Source of the DNA: Gammaproteobacteria bacterium
Lineage (GTDB): Bacteria; Pseudomonadota; Gammaproteobacteria; Pseudomonadales; Azotimanducaceae
NCBI GenBank assembly: GCA_009842245.1
Contig: VYFT01000046.1
Span: 1 to 59,984 of the forward strand
Direction of reading: 5' to 3'
Length of the DNA stretch: 59,984 bases
The position numbers and the translations under genes are program-made. This document shows positions 16,312 through 27,234 of this stretch, piece by piece. A model generated the notes under the pieces. That model made no database searches. It was not told the DNA's origin and saw only the letters and a program-made list of their open reading frames with translations. Positions within the stretch are counted from its first letter, which is position 1. Each line of letters begins with the position of its first letter.

Positions 16312-17160
16312 ATGAAAGTCGTTCGGACTCCCAACGAACTTCGGGAAACTCTACAGAGTCTTCGTTTAGATACTACCGTTGGTATGGTTCCAACGATGGG
16401 AAACCTCCATGAGGGACACTTGGCACTCGTTCGTCGCGCGAGAGCTGATTGCGACGCTGTGGTCGCCACGATCTTCGTTAATCCACTGCAGTTCGGAGCT
16501 ACCGAAGATCTTGACAGCTACCCGCGATCGTTCGAAGCCGACTGTAAAGTCCTAGACTCTCTTGAAGTCGAGATTTTGTTCAGTCCCACACCGGAAACGA
16601 TGTATCCTCATGGTCAAACTGAGCAAACTAAGACGATAGTTCCAAAACTTGGAAGTTCGTTGTGTGGTGAGCGTCGCACGGGCCACTTCGACGGCGTGAC
16701 TACGGTGGTAGCGAAACTCTTCAATTTGGTTCAGCCAGATAAGGCCTATTTTGGAGAAAAAGATTGGCAACAACTCACGATCATTCGAAAAATGGCAGCT
16801 GATCTAAATTTTCAAATCGAAGCAATCGGCGTGCCTACCGTGAGAGCCGAGGATAACCTAGCACTCTCAAGCCGCAATCAGTATCTAAGCGAGGAGCAAC
16901 GACAATTAGCCCCCCAACTGTATCAAGAGTTGTGCTCGGTCCGTGAGGCCGTACGTTCTGGGAACACTGACTACTCGTATCAAGAAGAAAGAGCGATGCA
17001 TGCGCTACGTGCGCTTGGCTTTCGACCAGATTACGTCGCAATCAGAGATGCCGACTCGCTCAATCCTCCCAAAGCAAACAGTAACAATCGTCGAGTGTTC
17101 GGTGCCGCCCATCTGGGACAAGCTAGGCTCATCGACAATATTCCCATAGATCTGGCATGA
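16312..17160 (+). CDS. panC: Pantothenate synthetase
   Basis: A 282-residue ATP-dependent ligase that joins pantoate and beta-alanine. The HIGH-type motif PTMGNLHEGH and the KDWQQLTIIRKMAADL block with the PDKAYFGEKD segment are present. Length is standard. Its TGA overlaps the ATG of pgi by four bases (ATGA). panD, which supplies beta-alanine and in Pseudomonas lies just after panC, is not in this window. Confidence 0.97.
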   Translation: MKVVRTPNELRETLQSLRLDTTVGMVPTMGNLHEGHLALVRRARADCDAVVATIFVNPLQFGATEDLDSYPRSFEADCKVLDSLEVEILFSPTPETMYPHGQTEQTKTIVPKLGSSLCGERRTGHFDGVTTVVAKLFNLVQPDKAYFGEKDWQQLTIIRKMAADLNFQIEAIGVPTVRAEDNLALSSRNQYLSEEQRQLAPQLYQELCSVREAVRSGNTDYSYQEERAMHALRALGFRPDYVAIRDADSLNPPKANSNNRRVFGAAHLGQARLIDNIPIDLA

Positions 17161-18692
17161 CCGAGCAAAGTACAAATAGTGAGCTGTGGGCAGAGCTACG
17201 CACACACGCGCGTCGCATACTGAACTCAGATTTGAATCAGTTCCTCGATGACGCTAGTCGCTTTACCGACTGTCATTTGACCGTAGAAAAATTACTTGCT
17301 GATTGGTCGCGACAACTAGTCGATCGGCCCATTCAAGAACTCCTCCATCAGTTAGCAGAAAGTAGTCGAGTGCACGAATTCCTTCAAAGCATGAGCCGGG
17401 GAGATCTCGTGAATGCTACGGAATCGCGATCGGCAACCCATACGGAGCAACGATGTTCGGATAGCTCTGACGGATCACTTCAATCTATGCTGTGCCTCGC
17501 GGAGGAGATTCGCGAAGGAACAAGAGTTGGGTATTCAGGGAAAACATTTTCAGATGTTGTAAATGTAGGTATCGGGGGATCACACCTCGGACCAGAACTG
17601 GTTTACCGAGCGTTGGAACAGAAACGAGGACCGCGGATCCACTTCTTGACGAATTTACACCCCACTGTACGCAGCAATCTTCTAGATTCACTCAATCCGG
17701 AATCCACTCTGTTCATCATCGCATCCAAATCATATGGTACCTTCGAGACCATCGACAACGCCCGTTATATCCGGCAATGGATGATCGAACGTGTTCCACC
17801 TGAAGCGGATCTCGCAAATCATTTCATCTATATAACTAGCAATCCAGAACGAGTCTCAAATAACGAAACTGTTCTCGAAGTTCCAGTTTCAATCGGCGGT
17901 CGTTTTTCTCTTTGGTCGGCGATGGGACTCTCAATCGCCATTGCTTTTGGTGCAGATGTGTACCAGGAATTACACGCCGGTGCTCGTACGATGGACCTCC
18001 ATGTACTTGAAACCAGAGACGTCGCACGTAATCTTGCCATCAAGTTGGCCCTACTCGCGGTCTGGAATACAAACGTACTCAACACCGAATCGCATTTGAT
18101 TCTACCCTACGACCCGCGACTCCAATTATTACCACCATACCTTCAGCAACTTGAAATGGAGAGCAATGGGAAGAGCGTATCCAAGGACGGTGAACCTATA
18201 AGTCATCAGACTTGCCCGATCGTCTGGGGTGGCGTCGAAACTGACGGACAACATGCATTCCACCAGTTACTTCATCAAGGGACCAGAAAGTATAGCGCCG
18301 ACATCATAGTCACGCGATCTGAAGTCTCACTGGATGATGACACGAACGCTGACGATTGGAATCTGGCAAACGCGGTGGCACAAAGTACAGTGATGTTTGC
18401 GGGTTTCCAAGCTCCCAGTGGACAAACATTCAAGAATATCTCGGGAAGACATGGCTCCACAATATTCGTGTTGAAAGAACTCAATGCTTTCAATCTTGGA
18501 GCTTTGATTGCACTTTATGAACACAAAGTAGCTTGTTTGGGACATCTCTGGAACGTGAATTCGTTCGACCAGTGGGGAGTCGAAGCGGGAAAACTGCTCG
18601 CGGACGATGTTTTTGGTTATTTGCGCCGCGACCAAGCCAAAAATGTACCCCCTACCACGACTCACCTGCTTGATAAAATTAGCAAGATGTAG
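17157..18692 (+). CDS. pgi: Glucose-6-phosphate isomerase
   Basis: A 511-residue Pgi interconverting glucose-6-phosphate and fructose-6-phosphate. Seen: the VGIGGSHLGPELVYRAL phosphate-binding block, the SKSYGTFET segment (with Tyr where many enzymes have Thr), the SIGGRFSLWSAMGLSIA signature, and the C-terminal FDQWGVEAGK motif. It is somewhat shorter than the 549-residue E. coli enzyme, mostly in the N-terminal part. It is translationally coupled to panC by a four-base overlap. Confidence 0.95.
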   Translation: MTEQSTNSELWAELRTHARRILNSDLNQFLDDASRFTDCHLTVEKLLADWSRQLVDRPIQELLHQLAESSRVHEFLQSMSRGDLVNATESRSATHTEQRCSDSSDGSLQSMLCLAEEIREGTRVGYSGKTFSDVVNVGIGGSHLGPELVYRALEQKRGPRIHFLTNLHPTVRSNLLDSLNPESTLFIIASKSYGTFETIDNARYIRQWMIERVPPEADLANHFIYITSNPERVSNNETVLEVPVSIGGRFSLWSAMGLSIAIAFGADVYQELHAGARTMDLHVLETRDVARNLAIKLALLAVWNTNVLNTESHLILPYDPRLQLLPPYLQQLEMESNGKSVSKDGEPISHQTCPIVWGGVETDGQHAFHQLLHQGTRKYSADIIVTRSEVSLDDDTNADDWNLANAVAQSTVMFAGFQAPSGQTFKNISGRHGSTIFVLKELNAFNLGALIALYEHKVACLGHLWNVNSFDQWGVEAGKLLADDVFGYLRRDQAKNVPPTTTHLLDKISKM

Positions 18693-18727
18693 CACACAGG
18701 ATCGACAATGTATTGGAGAGCTCTTAA

Positions 18728-20662
18728 GTGTCTGAATTGATTCCAGTACCGGCCGAACTGGCCCAAACATCCCACATCAACAAAGCCAAGTACGACGCTC
18801 TCTATCGTCGCTCCATCGAACATCCCGATGAATTTTGGGCTGAACAAGCGAATGCGAATATTGACTGGTTCCAGGGCTTTAGTCAGGTATGTGAAGGTTC
18901 GTTTGTTGAAGGACGATTTCACTGGTTTCGAGACGGTGTACTCAATGTGTCCTACAACTGCATCGACCGCCATCTCGATACCCGCGCTGATCAAGTCGCA
19001 ATTATTTGGGAAGGCGACGACAGCCAGCAAAGTAAACGCATAACTTATCGAGAACTATGTCACGAGGTCTGTCGACTCGCGAATGCTCTTCGAGAACGTG
19101 GAGTATCCAAAGGCGATCGCGTGTGTATCTATCTTCCGATGATTCCCGAAGCCGCGTTCGCCATGTTGGCTTGCGCTCGGATCGGTGCGATCCACAGCGT
19201 CGTATTCGGTGGATTCTCAGCGAATTCCCTACGCGATCGAATCTTGGATTCTGACTGTCAAACGGTAATTACCGCGGACGAAGGCATTCGAGGCGGAAAG
19301 ACAATTCCGCTAAAAGTAAATACGGACGCGGCGTTGCCAGATTGTCCAAACGTCCACACCGTTCTAACGGTACGTCGAACCGGTGGTAACATCGAGTGGA
19401 ACGCATCCCGAGATGTTTGGTATCACGAAATCGTCCCGCGCCAAAACGAGTACAGCGAACCTGAAAAAGTCGAGTCTGAAGATCCCCTGTTTATCCTTTA
19501 CACATCCGGTAGTACCGGAAAACCTAAAGGCGTGCAACACGGTTCAGCTGGCTATCTATTGCATGCAACGTTGAGTTTTAGGTACATTTTTGACTACCAC
19601 GAGCACGACATTTACTGGTGTACTGCCGATGTCGGCTGGATTACCGGACATTCGTACATCGTATACGGGCCACTTGCCAACGGCGCGACCACGTTGATGT
19701 TTGAAGGCGTGCCTACCTTTCCGGACGGATCTCGATTTTGGCAAGTCGTAGACAAGTACCAAGTAAATATTTTTTATACTGCGCCCACAGCCATCCGACA
19801 GCTCATGGCACTTGGGGATGACTTTGTAAACAACACCTCACGGAAGTCGTTGCGCTTACTTGGGACAGTTGGTGAACCTATTAACCCCGAAGCTTGGGAG
19901 TGGTACCACCGCGTCGTTGGCGAGCGTCGTTGTCCTATCGTAGACACATGGTGGCAGACAGAAACAGGTGGCATCATGATCTCCCCATTACCAGGAGCAA
20001 CCGCACTGAAAGCTGGTTCAGTTACTCGTCCTTTCTTTGGAATCAAACCTGCACTAGTGGACGATTCCGGAAACATCCTAGAGGAGAATGAAGTATATGG
20101 GAATCTCGTGATGTTGCAGCCTTGGCCGGGACAGATTCGTACTGTGTATGGTGATCATCAGCGCGTAGTCGACACATACTACAGTAGGTTTCCGGGCAAA
20201 TACTTCACCGGCGATGGTGCTCGACGTGATAGCGATGGTTACTACTGGATAACTGGCAGAGTCGACGACGTCATCAATGTCTCAGGCCACAGGCTTGGCA
20301 CCGCAGAGATTGAAAGTGCTCTAGTACTTCACGAGCAGGTGGCCGAAGCAGCTGTGGTCGGAGCACCACATGCGATTAAGGGAGAGTCGATCTACGCCTT
20401 CGTTACACCGATGGTTGGTGTGGATCCAGCTCCGTCTTTAAAAGACGATCTATGCCAACTGGTGCGAACCGAAATTGGACCGATTGCTCGACCCGACGCA
20501 ATTCAATGGGCTCCGGGCTTACCGAAGACAAGATCCGGAAAAATAATGCGTCGTATCCTTCGAAAAATCGCAGCAAACGACACGGAAGACCTTGGCGATA
20601 CGACTACTCTAGCCGATCCCAGCGTCGTTTCTAATCTTGTCCAAGATCGAATAGAGTCTTAA
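18728..20662 (+). CDS. acs: Acetyl-coenzyme A synthetase
   Basis: A 644-residue AMP-forming ligase making acetyl-CoA from acetate, ATP and CoA. Visible are the ATP-binding [11 protein letters not shown] loop, the [10 protein letters not shown] motif, the [20 protein letters not shown] hinge region, and the regulatory lysine K605 in [10 protein letters not shown], the site acetylated by Pat-type enzymes in the family. Start GTG 18728 with GGAGAG seven bases upstream. It ends three bases before the convergent pnp stop, with no room for a separate terminator. Confidence 0.97.
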   Translation: MSELIPVPAELAQTSHINKAKYDALYRRSIEHPDEFWAEQANANIDWFQGFSQVCEGSFVEGRFHWFRDGVLNVSYNCIDRHLDTRADQVAIIWEGDDSQQSKRITYRELCHEVCRLANALRERGVSKGDRVCIYLPMIPEAAFAMLACARIGAIHSVVFGGFSANSLRDRILDSDCQTVITADEGIRGGKTIPLKVNTDAALPDCPNVHTVLTVRRTGGNIEWNASRDVWYHEIVPRQNEYSEPEKVESEDPLFILYTSGSTGKPKGVQHGSAGYLLHATLSFRYIFDYHEHDIYWCTADVGWITGHSYIVYGPLANGATTLMFEGVPTFPDGSRFWQVVDKYQVNIFYTAPTAIRQLMALGDDFVNNTSRKSLRLLGTVGEPINPEAWEWYHRVVGERRCPIVDTWWQTETGGIMISPLPGATALKAGSVTRPFFGIKPALVDDSGNILEENEVYGNLVMLQPWPGQIRTVYGDHQRVVDTYYSRFPGKYFTGDGARRDSDGYYWITGRVDDVINVSGHRLGTAEIESALVLHEQVAEAAVVGAPHAIKGESIYAFVTPMVGVDPAPSLKDDLCQLVRTEIGPIARPDAIQWAPGLPKTRSGKIMRRILRKIAANDTEDLGDTTTLADPSVVSNLVQDRIES

Positions 20663-20665
20663 AGC

Positions 20666-22771
20666 CTAAACGTTCGGAGGTTTACCTCGGTAGCGTTCAA
20701 CGTCTACCATGGACAACTGCACTCGTCCACGATCATCGATCTCAGTTATAACAACTTCAACGATCTGTCCAACCGATAGTTCGTCGTTCACCTTTTCAAC
20801 GCGACCGCGCTTAATACGAGATATATGTAGTAAACCATCCTGTTTCGGGAGTATCGTCACGAACGCGCCAAACTTCATAATCGACGCAACTTCGCCCGAA
20901 TAGATCTTGCCTACAACAGGGGTCTCGGTCAGATCGAGAATTCGCTGACGGATCGCGGCTTCCTTGGCTCGATTCTCAGAGTACACTCTAATTTCGCCGT
21001 CATCTTCGACATCGAACTCTGCGTTAAATTCGTCTCGCAGCCCACGGATCGTTGCACCACCTTTTCCGATCACGACGCGAATCATTTCTGGATCAATGCG
21101 TATCGAGAACACAGCAGGCGCGTATTCCGACAGAGCTCCTCGGGGTTTGTCGATCACTGCATCCATCTGATTCAGAATGTGTTTTCTAGCATCGTGAGCC
21201 TGGGCCAACGCCTGACTTAAGATCTCCTCAGTAATTCCCTCAATCTTGATATCCATTTGCAACGCAGTGACACCATTCGAGGTTCCCGCGACTTTAAAGT
21301 CCATATCGCCGAGATGGTCTTCGTCGCCAAGAATATCCGTTAGGACAACAAATTTGTCGCCATCCTTTATGAGTCCCATAGCAATACCTGCTACGGAGGA
21401 TGGAATTTGTACACCTGCGTCCATTAGCGCCAGCGACGCGCCGCAAACTGAAGCCATCGAACTAGAACCGTTGCTTTCTGTGATCTCTGAGACCACTCGA
21501 ATCGTATATGGAAACTTATCGCCATCGGGGATGAGATATTCCAGTGATCGTCGTGCTAAGCGACCGTGACCAACTTCCCTGCGACGCGGTCCCATTAGCC
21601 GACCTACTTCTCCTACGCAGTATGGCGGAAAGTTGTAGTGCAACATGAACTGATCAGTTGACTCTCCACTCAACGATTCGATCAACGCCGCGTCGCGAGT
21701 TGTTCCGAGTGTAACAGTCACAATTGCTTGCGTCTCTCCCCGCTGGAATAGAGCTGAACCGTGAGTACGTTTCAAAATTCCTACGTCAATGTCGAGATCG
21801 CGAACTTCATCGTGTCGCCGACCGTCGATTCGTGGTTGACCCTCCAGAACTCGTTCGCGAACTAACTTCTTACCGAGCGATTGCAAGATTGAACTCACTT
21901 CAGAAGGATCAATCGTCTCATCTGCCTCAGTGAGAGTCTCGACGGTCTGATTCTCTAATGTCTTGAGCTGGTCTCGACGTTCCGCTTTGGTGGTGATTTG
22001 ATATGCTTCGTGTAACCCGTTCCCAATCTCTTTTGAGACCGCGTCTAACAGTTCTTTGTTTTCTACGGGTGGACTATAGACCCACTTCTCGTTCCCCACT
22101 GCTTCTACCAGTTGATTGATCGCTTGAATTTGGATCTGCATCTCTTGGTGTGCAAACAGAACCCCTCCTAACATCTGGTCTTCGGAAAGTTCGTGTGCCT
22201 CACTCTCAACCATAAGCACTGCATTCTCCGTACCTGCAACGATCATGTTGAGTTTGGAGTCCGCTTGCGCCGAAATACGCGGATTCAATACATAGAGATT
22301 GTCGATAAAGCCCACTCGGTTCGCACCAATTGGACCACTGAAGGGCACACCTGATAGCGTCAATGCCGCGGAAGTCCCAATCATTGCAACCACATCTGGA
22401 TCTACATCTCGGTCCACAGACATCACGGTTGCGATCACATGTACTTCGTTCTGGAAGCCATCATGAAAGAGCGGTCGAATCGGTCTATCGATGAGTCGGC
22501 TAGTGAGGGTCTCTTTCTCAGTTGGACGACCTTCACGTCGGAAGAATCCTCCGGGGATTTTTCCTGCCGCATAGGTTCGTTCTTGGTAATCCACCGTAAG
22601 TGGGAAGAAACTAACTCCTTCACGTGGTTCAGGGGCAGCCACCACAGTGCAAAGCACCGAGTTATCGTCCATGTGAGCCATCACCGCCGCGGTCGCTTGG
22701 CGCGCGATCCGCCCGGTTTCAAGAGTTACTTTATGGTCGCCGAGTTCAAACTCGACCTTTGAAGGTTTCAA
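20666..22771 (-). CDS. pnp: Polynucleotide phosphorylase
   Basis: A 701-residue 3'-5' phosphorolytic exoribonuclease of the degradosome. Two RNase PH-like cores are present ([14 protein letters not shown] ... and [13 protein letters not shown] ...), followed by a KH domain ([13 protein letters not shown]) and an S1 domain ([19 protein letters not shown]). Length is standard. It is the last gene of the rimP-nusA-infB-rbfA-truB-rpsO-pnp operon, 20 bases after rpsO. Confidence 0.98.
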   Translation of the reverse strand: MKPSKVEFELGDHKVTLETGRIARQATAAVMAHMDDNSVLCTVVAAPEPREGVSFFPLTVDYQERTYAAGKIPGGFFRREGRPTEKETLTSRLIDRPIRPLFHDGFQNEVHVIATVMSVDRDVDPDVVAMIGTSAALTLSGVPFSGPIGANRVGFIDNLYVLNPRISAQADSKLNMIVAGTENAVLMVESEAHELSEDQMLGGVLFAHQEMQIQIQAINQLVEAVGNEKWVYSPPVENKELLDAVSKEIGNGLHEAYQITTKAERRDQLKTLENQTVETLTEADETIDPSEVSSILQSLGKKLVRERVLEGQPRIDGRRHDEVRDLDIDVGILKRTHGSALFQRGETQAIVTVTLGTTRDAALIESLSGESTDQFMLHYNFPPYCVGEVGRLMGPRRREVGHGRLARRSLEYLIPDGDKFPYTIRVVSEITESNGSSSMASVCGASLALMDAGVQIPSSVAGIAMGLIKDGDKFVVLTDILGDEDHLGDMDFKVAGTSNGVTALQMDIKIEGITEEILSQALAQAHDARKHILNQMDAVIDKPRGALSEYAPAVFSIRIDPEMIRVVIGKGGATIRGLRDEFNAEFDVEDDGEIRVYSENRAKEAAIRQRILDLTETPVVGKIYSGEVASIMKFGAFVTILPKQDGLLHISRIKRGRVEKVNDELSVGQIVEVVITEIDDRGRVQLSMVDVERYRGKPPNV

Positions 22772-22791
22772 ATTTTTTCCTTATATAGTGA

Positions 22792-23061
22792 TTAACGGCG
22801 GATGCCAAGCTTGGCGATGAGAGTTGCGTAGCGGTCAAGATCCTTTGAACGCAAGTAGTCGAGTAATTTACGACGTTGTGCGACCATGTTCTGTAAACCG
22901 CGACGAGAGTGATTGTCCCCCTTGTGAACCTGTAGATGTTCTTGCACACTTTGAATATTCTTTGTCAAGAGTGCTATTTGAACCTCGGGCGAACCCGTAT
23001 CGTTCTCTCCGCGACCAAACTCCTGCAATAGTTCTTGCTTTGTCTCGGTTGTTAATGTCAT
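22792..23061 (-). CDS. rpsO: 30S ribosomal protein S15
   Basis: An 89-residue S15, which binds 16S rRNA centrally. The [23 protein letters not shown] and [25 protein letters not shown] blocks are diagnostic, and length is exactly typical. Placed between truB and pnp as in most gammaproteobacteria. S15 autoregulates through an mRNA structure near its start in E. coli; I did not confirm such a structure here. Confidence 0.98.
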   Translation of the reverse strand: MTLTTETKQELLQEFGRGENDTGSPEVQIALLTKNIQSVQEHLQVHKGDNHSRRGLQNMVAQRRKLLDYLRSKDLDRYATLIAKLGIRR

Positions 23062-23103
23062 GATTTCTCCTTATCGATTGTTGTTGTTGTCTGTCAGTTC
23101 GAG

Positions 23104-24021
23104 TTAGCTGATTATCCGTCGTGGAGCGATTCGACCATCTTCCAGTATTTCACCGACTCCTAAAAATTTCGTGCGTGCATCGTCGACAATCTCACAAATT
23201 TTGACCCAACCTTCAGTCGGTGCATTGTTGACCCGTACAGCTTGACCGTGTCGAATGTTGTAAGCTATACCTCCGCGCACAAATATGGTTGGCCAGCCCT
23301 CAACTGTACTTGAGGTGGGTAGAAGCAATTCATCAATCCTTTGTTCTTCTCGGGCTTCGTGCAGCTGTTCCATGGTTATCGCACCGCTCTCATCGTACGG
23401 TCCCGCTTGGGTACGACGCAAAGCGACAACATGCGCACCACTACCTAGTTTCGTACCGATGTCTGTAATCAAAGTACGAATGTAAGTACCCTTACTACAG
23501 TGAATGTGCAACTGAAAACGATCGCCTTCAAAACTGGCTAGTTTGTTTTCGTGAATCATTACTGGACGGGGTTCGCGAGGAACTTCTTTGCCTTGATGCG
23601 CCAGCTTGTATAAAGGTTGGCCATTTTGCTTTACTGCTGAAAACATGGAAGGTATCTGTTGAATGTTCCCTCGAAAGTCAGTTAACACGGTATTGATTTG
23701 CTCTTCGGTCACGTGGGTGTAGGAAGCTTCGCTAACGACCGTACCATCGGCATCGCCACTATCGGTGGTAACACCTAGGACTGCATCCACGACGTAACGC
23801 TTATCTGCTTGAAACAGAAAGTGGGAAAATTTCGTAGCCGCGCCAAAGCACAACGGTAAAACACCAGTTGCAAGCGGATCCAAGCTTCCGGTGTGACCTA
23901 CTTTCTTAGCACCGAATAGTCGCTTTGCTTGCTGTGTTGCTCTACTTGAAGTCAAGCCGGGTGGCTTATCAAGCACGAGTACGCCGTCGACGTCGCGACC
24001 GCGGGAACGTCGTTTACTCAC
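23104..24021 (-). CDS. truB: tRNA pseudouridine(55) synthase TruB
   Basis: A 305-residue enzyme forming pseudouridine 55 in the T-loop of tRNAs. The catalytic Asp is D48 in HTGSLDPLATG, the same position number as in E. coli. LVLDKPPGLTS and the later CSKGTYIRTLI block are typical. Start GTG 24021 overlaps the end of rbfA by eight bases. Confidence 0.97.
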   Translation of the reverse strand: MSKRRSRGRDVDGVLVLDKPPGLTSSRATQQAKRLFGAKKVGHTGSLDPLATGVLPLCFGAATKFSHFLFQADKRYVVDAVLGVTTDSGDADGTVVSEASYTHVTEEQINTVLTDFRGNIQQIPSMFSAVKQNGQPLYKLAHQGKEVPREPRPVMIHENKLASFEGDRFQLHIHCSKGTYIRTLITDIGTKLGSGAHVVALRRTQAGPYDESGAITMEQLHEAREEQRIDELLLPTSSTVEGWPTIFVRGGIAYNIRHGQAVRVNNAPTEGWVKICEIVDDARTKFLGVGEILEDGRIAPRRIIS

Positions 24022-24430
24022 AGTGAGTTTCTATTCTCGAAGTCTCACGAGCAATTGCTTGATCAATTAAAGAGTCGATGTGCGATCCTTCGTCCTCGAC
24101 GCTGTCATATTGAAACTCTAGTGCTGGAGTGGTTCTCATCGAATGGCGTTTGGCTAATTCAGAGCGCAAAAATCCTGCCGCCCGTTGCAATACTTGCACC
24201 AGTTCGTCCCGATTGACTGAGTGGTCGAGATCAAGTGCCCGAACGTACACATTCGCAGACGCTAAATCACTTGAGACGCGCACGTCACTCACAATTACGT
24301 CCTGATCTGTGACGCGAGGATCTCGCATCTTCTGTCTAATCAACGTTGTTAGTTCTTTACGAATCAGTTCAGCAACTCGTTCTTCGCGCCCAAAGGAGCG
24401 ATCTCGATTAATAATTCGAACCCGACGCAT
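24014..24430 (-). CDS. rbfA: 30S ribosome-binding factor RbfA
   Basis: A 138-residue KH-like ribosome maturation factor acting late in 16S rRNA processing. The N-terminal RVAELIRKELTTLIRQKMRDPR and the FLRSELAKRHSMRTTPALEF segments are family hallmarks. Its ATG overlaps the infB stop (TAATG) and its end overlaps truB, so it is translationally coupled on both sides. Confidence 0.96.
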   Translation of the reverse strand: MRRVRIINRDRSFGREERVAELIRKELTTLIRQKMRDPRVTDQDVIVSDVRVSSDLASANVYVRALDLDHSVNRDELVQVLQRAAGFLRSELAKRHSMRTTPALEFQYDSVEDEGSHIDSLIDQAIARETSRIETHCE

Positions 24431-27213
24431 TACAACGCTCGAGCCACTTCGCGGGAATCAAATACTTCGATGCGATCTCCTTCGCGCACGTCGTTGTAGT
24501 TCCGAACACCGATTCCACACTCAAGGCCGTTGCGTACTTCGCTGACATCATCTTTAAATCTTCGGAGGGACTCTAGCTCTCCTTCGTAAATCACGGTGCT
24601 GTCGCGCAGTACTCGAATTTTCTTGTGCCGAAAAACGGTACCCTCGACAACTCGACATCCAGCAATTTGTCCAAATCGAGGAGAATGAAATACATCGCGG
24701 ACTTCTGCAGTCCCGACGATCTCCTCGCGAACTTCTGGAATCATCATGTCTTCTAAGATCTTCTTGATATCGTCGAGTAGTTCATAAATCACACTGTAGT
24801 AGCGAACATCTAGTGAGTTCTGCTCAGCGACGACTTTGGCTGATTTTTCTAGGCGCACATTGAAACCAAAGATCATTGCGTCATAGGTGAGTGCCATATT
24901 GACATCGGACTCGGTGATACCACCAACTCCAGAGCCCAACACTTGCACCCCAACTTCCTCATTCCCAATCGTGATGCAAGCTTCAGTGATAGCTTCTAAA
25001 GACCCTCGTACATCGGTCTTTAAGATTAACTTTAGGATTCGTTTTTCGCCTTTTCCTAAGTTTGCAAACATGTTCTCGAGACGAGACGATTGACGCATTG
25101 ATGTGATCTTGTGTTGGTACTTGGTCGCACGGGCACTTGCTAGTTGCCTTGCTTGACGTTCATCCACGGTGACGTTGAACATATCTCCCGCGACCGGGGC
25201 TCCGTTAAGCCCAAGCACTTCCACTGGAATAGAAGGTCCTGCCTCTGAGACAACCTTTCCTTGATCTGAGACTAGTGAGCGGACGCGACCAAAATATTCT
25301 CCCGCTAAAACAACATCCCCACGTGCTAACGTGCCTTGTTGTACGAGTACGGTAGCTACGGGACCTCGTCCTCGATCCAACCTGCTCTCGATTACGACGC
25401 CCTGCGCTGTCCCTTGTCTGACCGCGGTAAACTCTTCTACCTCGGAAAGTAAGACGATGGCTGACAGGAGATCATCGATACCCTCGCCCGTGGTTGCAGA
25501 AACATTTACAAATTGAGTGTCTCCACCCCACTCCTCAGGAGTGACTCCGATACTATTCAGTTCAGTACGCACTCGATCGGGATCAGCACCGTCTAAATCG
25601 ATCTTGTTGACAGCCACGATCATTTGTACTGAAGCTGCTTGTGCGTGCTGAACCGCCTCTTGGGTTTGGGGCATTACGCCGTCGTCAGCCGCGCATACAA
25701 GTATGACAATGTCTGTCGCGTTCGCTCCTCGGGCTCGCATCGCGGAAAATGCTGCGTGACCAGGAGTATCTAAAAATGTGATCGCACCTTGCTTCGTAGT
25801 CACGTGGTATGCGCCAATATGTTGGGTTATACCACCTTGTTCTTCACTGACGACGTGTGCGCTTCGAATGTAGTCAAGGAGCGAAGTTTTACCATGATCG
25901 ACGTGCCCCATGACGGTGACAACCGGCGGGCGTGGCTCCGGTTCACCTTCGGTCTTTTGGGACAATACAAGTTCTTCTTCCATTCGATCGCTCGCGACCA
26001 GCTTAACTTTATGTCCCATTTCTTCGATGACTAACACCGCAGTATCTTGATCAATAGTTTGGTTGATGGTCACCATTTCACCCATGTCCATCAACGCTTT
26101 GATGACTTCTCCGGCTTTCACAGACATCCGCCGAGCAAGCTCGCCGACGGTAATCGCGTCCGATACTTCAACTTCTCGCACAATCTTTTGCACGGGTCGC
26201 GAGAACTCACCACCTTGTTTTTCAACTTCAAGCGCAGCTTTTCGACGTCTCCGGAGACCCAATGAACTCTGATTTTTTTCTTGGGAACGTCGCCTACCGA
26301 GTGCTTTGCCTTCAAGCGTACGACCTCTCTGCTTCGCTCCCTTCTCATCTCGAGAGCGCTTAGCGCCACTTTTCTCTGTCGCTATTGCTTCTGCTTCGGC
26401 ACGAGCTCGAACTTCTTCCGCTTCACGTTGAATTCGTTCTTTTTCTTCCAGCTCTGCTTTGCGCGCCGCTTCCTCGGCTAGACGAGCTTGCTTTTGTTGT
26501 TCTTCACGCTGCCGTTCTTCTTCTTTCTTGAGACGAGTTTCTTCTTGCCGTTGCGCCTTTTTACGACGAATCTCACCTTCCGCTTTGCGACGCGTCTCTT
26601 CCTCCGCACGGATCTTTTCCTTCTCCAGCGTCAGTTGGGAAGGTACTGCCGATTCCTTAGGTTTGTCGTCCAATTGAGAATCAGACTTCTTAGCCTTCGT
26701 CTTTGCTGGTGTCTTTTTAGTCGGTTTTTCAGTCTCGACCGTATCAGTCTGTTTGATCTCCTCATCTGTTTTGGGATCGGGAGAAGTAGAGTCCAAAGGT
26801 GTTGGTTCTTGAGTTTGCTGAGTCTTCGACGGCTTCACGATCCTTCGCCGTTTCACTGTAGCAACTTTTACCTCTGGAGCAGACTTTCTTTGAACACTCA
26901 AAGTCCCAGTTCTTCGTGTCAGCGGAGCCGCTAAGCCAGGGTTTGAGGTCCCCGAACTCGCAGTTTCGGGACTGCGTTCGCCTGCCGTCGAGCGGCCAAG
27001 GGTTCGAGAAATTACGGTATCAGAACTTTTGGTATCAGCTTCCTTGAGTCCCTTCAGGTAGACCTGCAATATTTGCATGTCCGAATTTGAAAATTCTTCC
27101 TCGGCAAGCGTTTGCGGAAGACCAGCAGCATGAATGTTCTGTAGTAGCAACGCTACGTCAATTTTCAAACGTCCGGCGACGTCGGCGACCGTGTTCATGC
27201 TCTGTGTTTCCAT
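24430..27213 (-). CDS. infB: Translation initiation factor IF-2
   Basis: A 927-residue GTPase that places initiator tRNA on the 30S subunit. An N-terminal IF2-N domain ([24 protein letters not shown]) is followed by a long charged Lys/Glu/Arg region (about residues 80-330), then the G domain starting with GHVDHGKT at residue 436, with the NKID motif and the C-terminal domains. A second in-frame ATG five codons later (27198) is an alternative start; neither has a strong ribosome site. It sits between nusA and rbfA as expected. Confidence 0.98.
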   Translation of the reverse strand: METQSMNTVADVAGRLKIDVALLLQNIHAAGLPQTLAEEEFSNSDMQILQVYLKGLKEADTKSSDTVISRTLGRSTAGERSPETASSGTSNPGLAAPLTRRTGTLSVQRKSAPEVKVATVKRRRIVKPSKTQQTQEPTPLDSTSPDPKTDEEIKQTDTVETEKPTKKTPAKTKAKKSDSQLDDKPKESAVPSQLTLEKEKIRAEEETRRKAEGEIRRKKAQRQEETRLKKEEERQREEQQKQARLAEEAARKAELEEKERIQREAEEVRARAEAEAIATEKSGAKRSRDEKGAKQRGRTLEGKALGRRRSQEKNQSSLGLRRRRKAALEVEKQGGEFSRPVQKIVREVEVSDAITVGELARRMSVKAGEVIKALMDMGEMVTINQTIDQDTAVLVIEEMGHKVKLVASDRMEEELVLSQKTEGEPEPRPPVVTVMGHVDHGKTSLLDYIRSAHVVSEEQGGITQHIGAYHVTTKQGAITFLDTPGHAAFSAMRARGANATDIVILVCAADDGVMPQTQEAVQHAQAASVQMIVAVNKIDLDGADPDRVRTELNSIGVTPEEWGGDTQFVNVSATTGEGIDDLLSAIVLLSEVEEFTAVRQGTAQGVVIESRLDRGRGPVATVLVQQGTLARGDVVLAGEYFGRVRSLVSDQGKVVSEAGPSIPVEVLGLNGAPVAGDMFNVTVDERQARQLASARATKYQHKITSMRQSSRLENMFANLGKGEKRILKLILKTDVRGSLEAITEACITIGNEEVGVQVLGSGVGGITESDVNMALTYDAMIFGFNVRLEKSAKVVAEQNSLDVRYYSVIYELLDDIKKILEDMMIPEVREEIVGTAEVRDVFHSPRFGQIAGCRVVEGTVFRHKKIRVLRDSTVIYEGELESLRRFKDDVSEVRNGLECGIGVRNYNDVREGDRIEVFDSREVARAL

Positions 27214-27234
27214 TTTTACGTACGGTCTGCTCGC

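Noticed and set aside
26488-26934. 148-codon Leu/Phe/Arg-rich frame antisense to infB
   Set aside because: It arises from the Lys/Glu-rich repeats of IF-2 read backwards; no start signal and no family.
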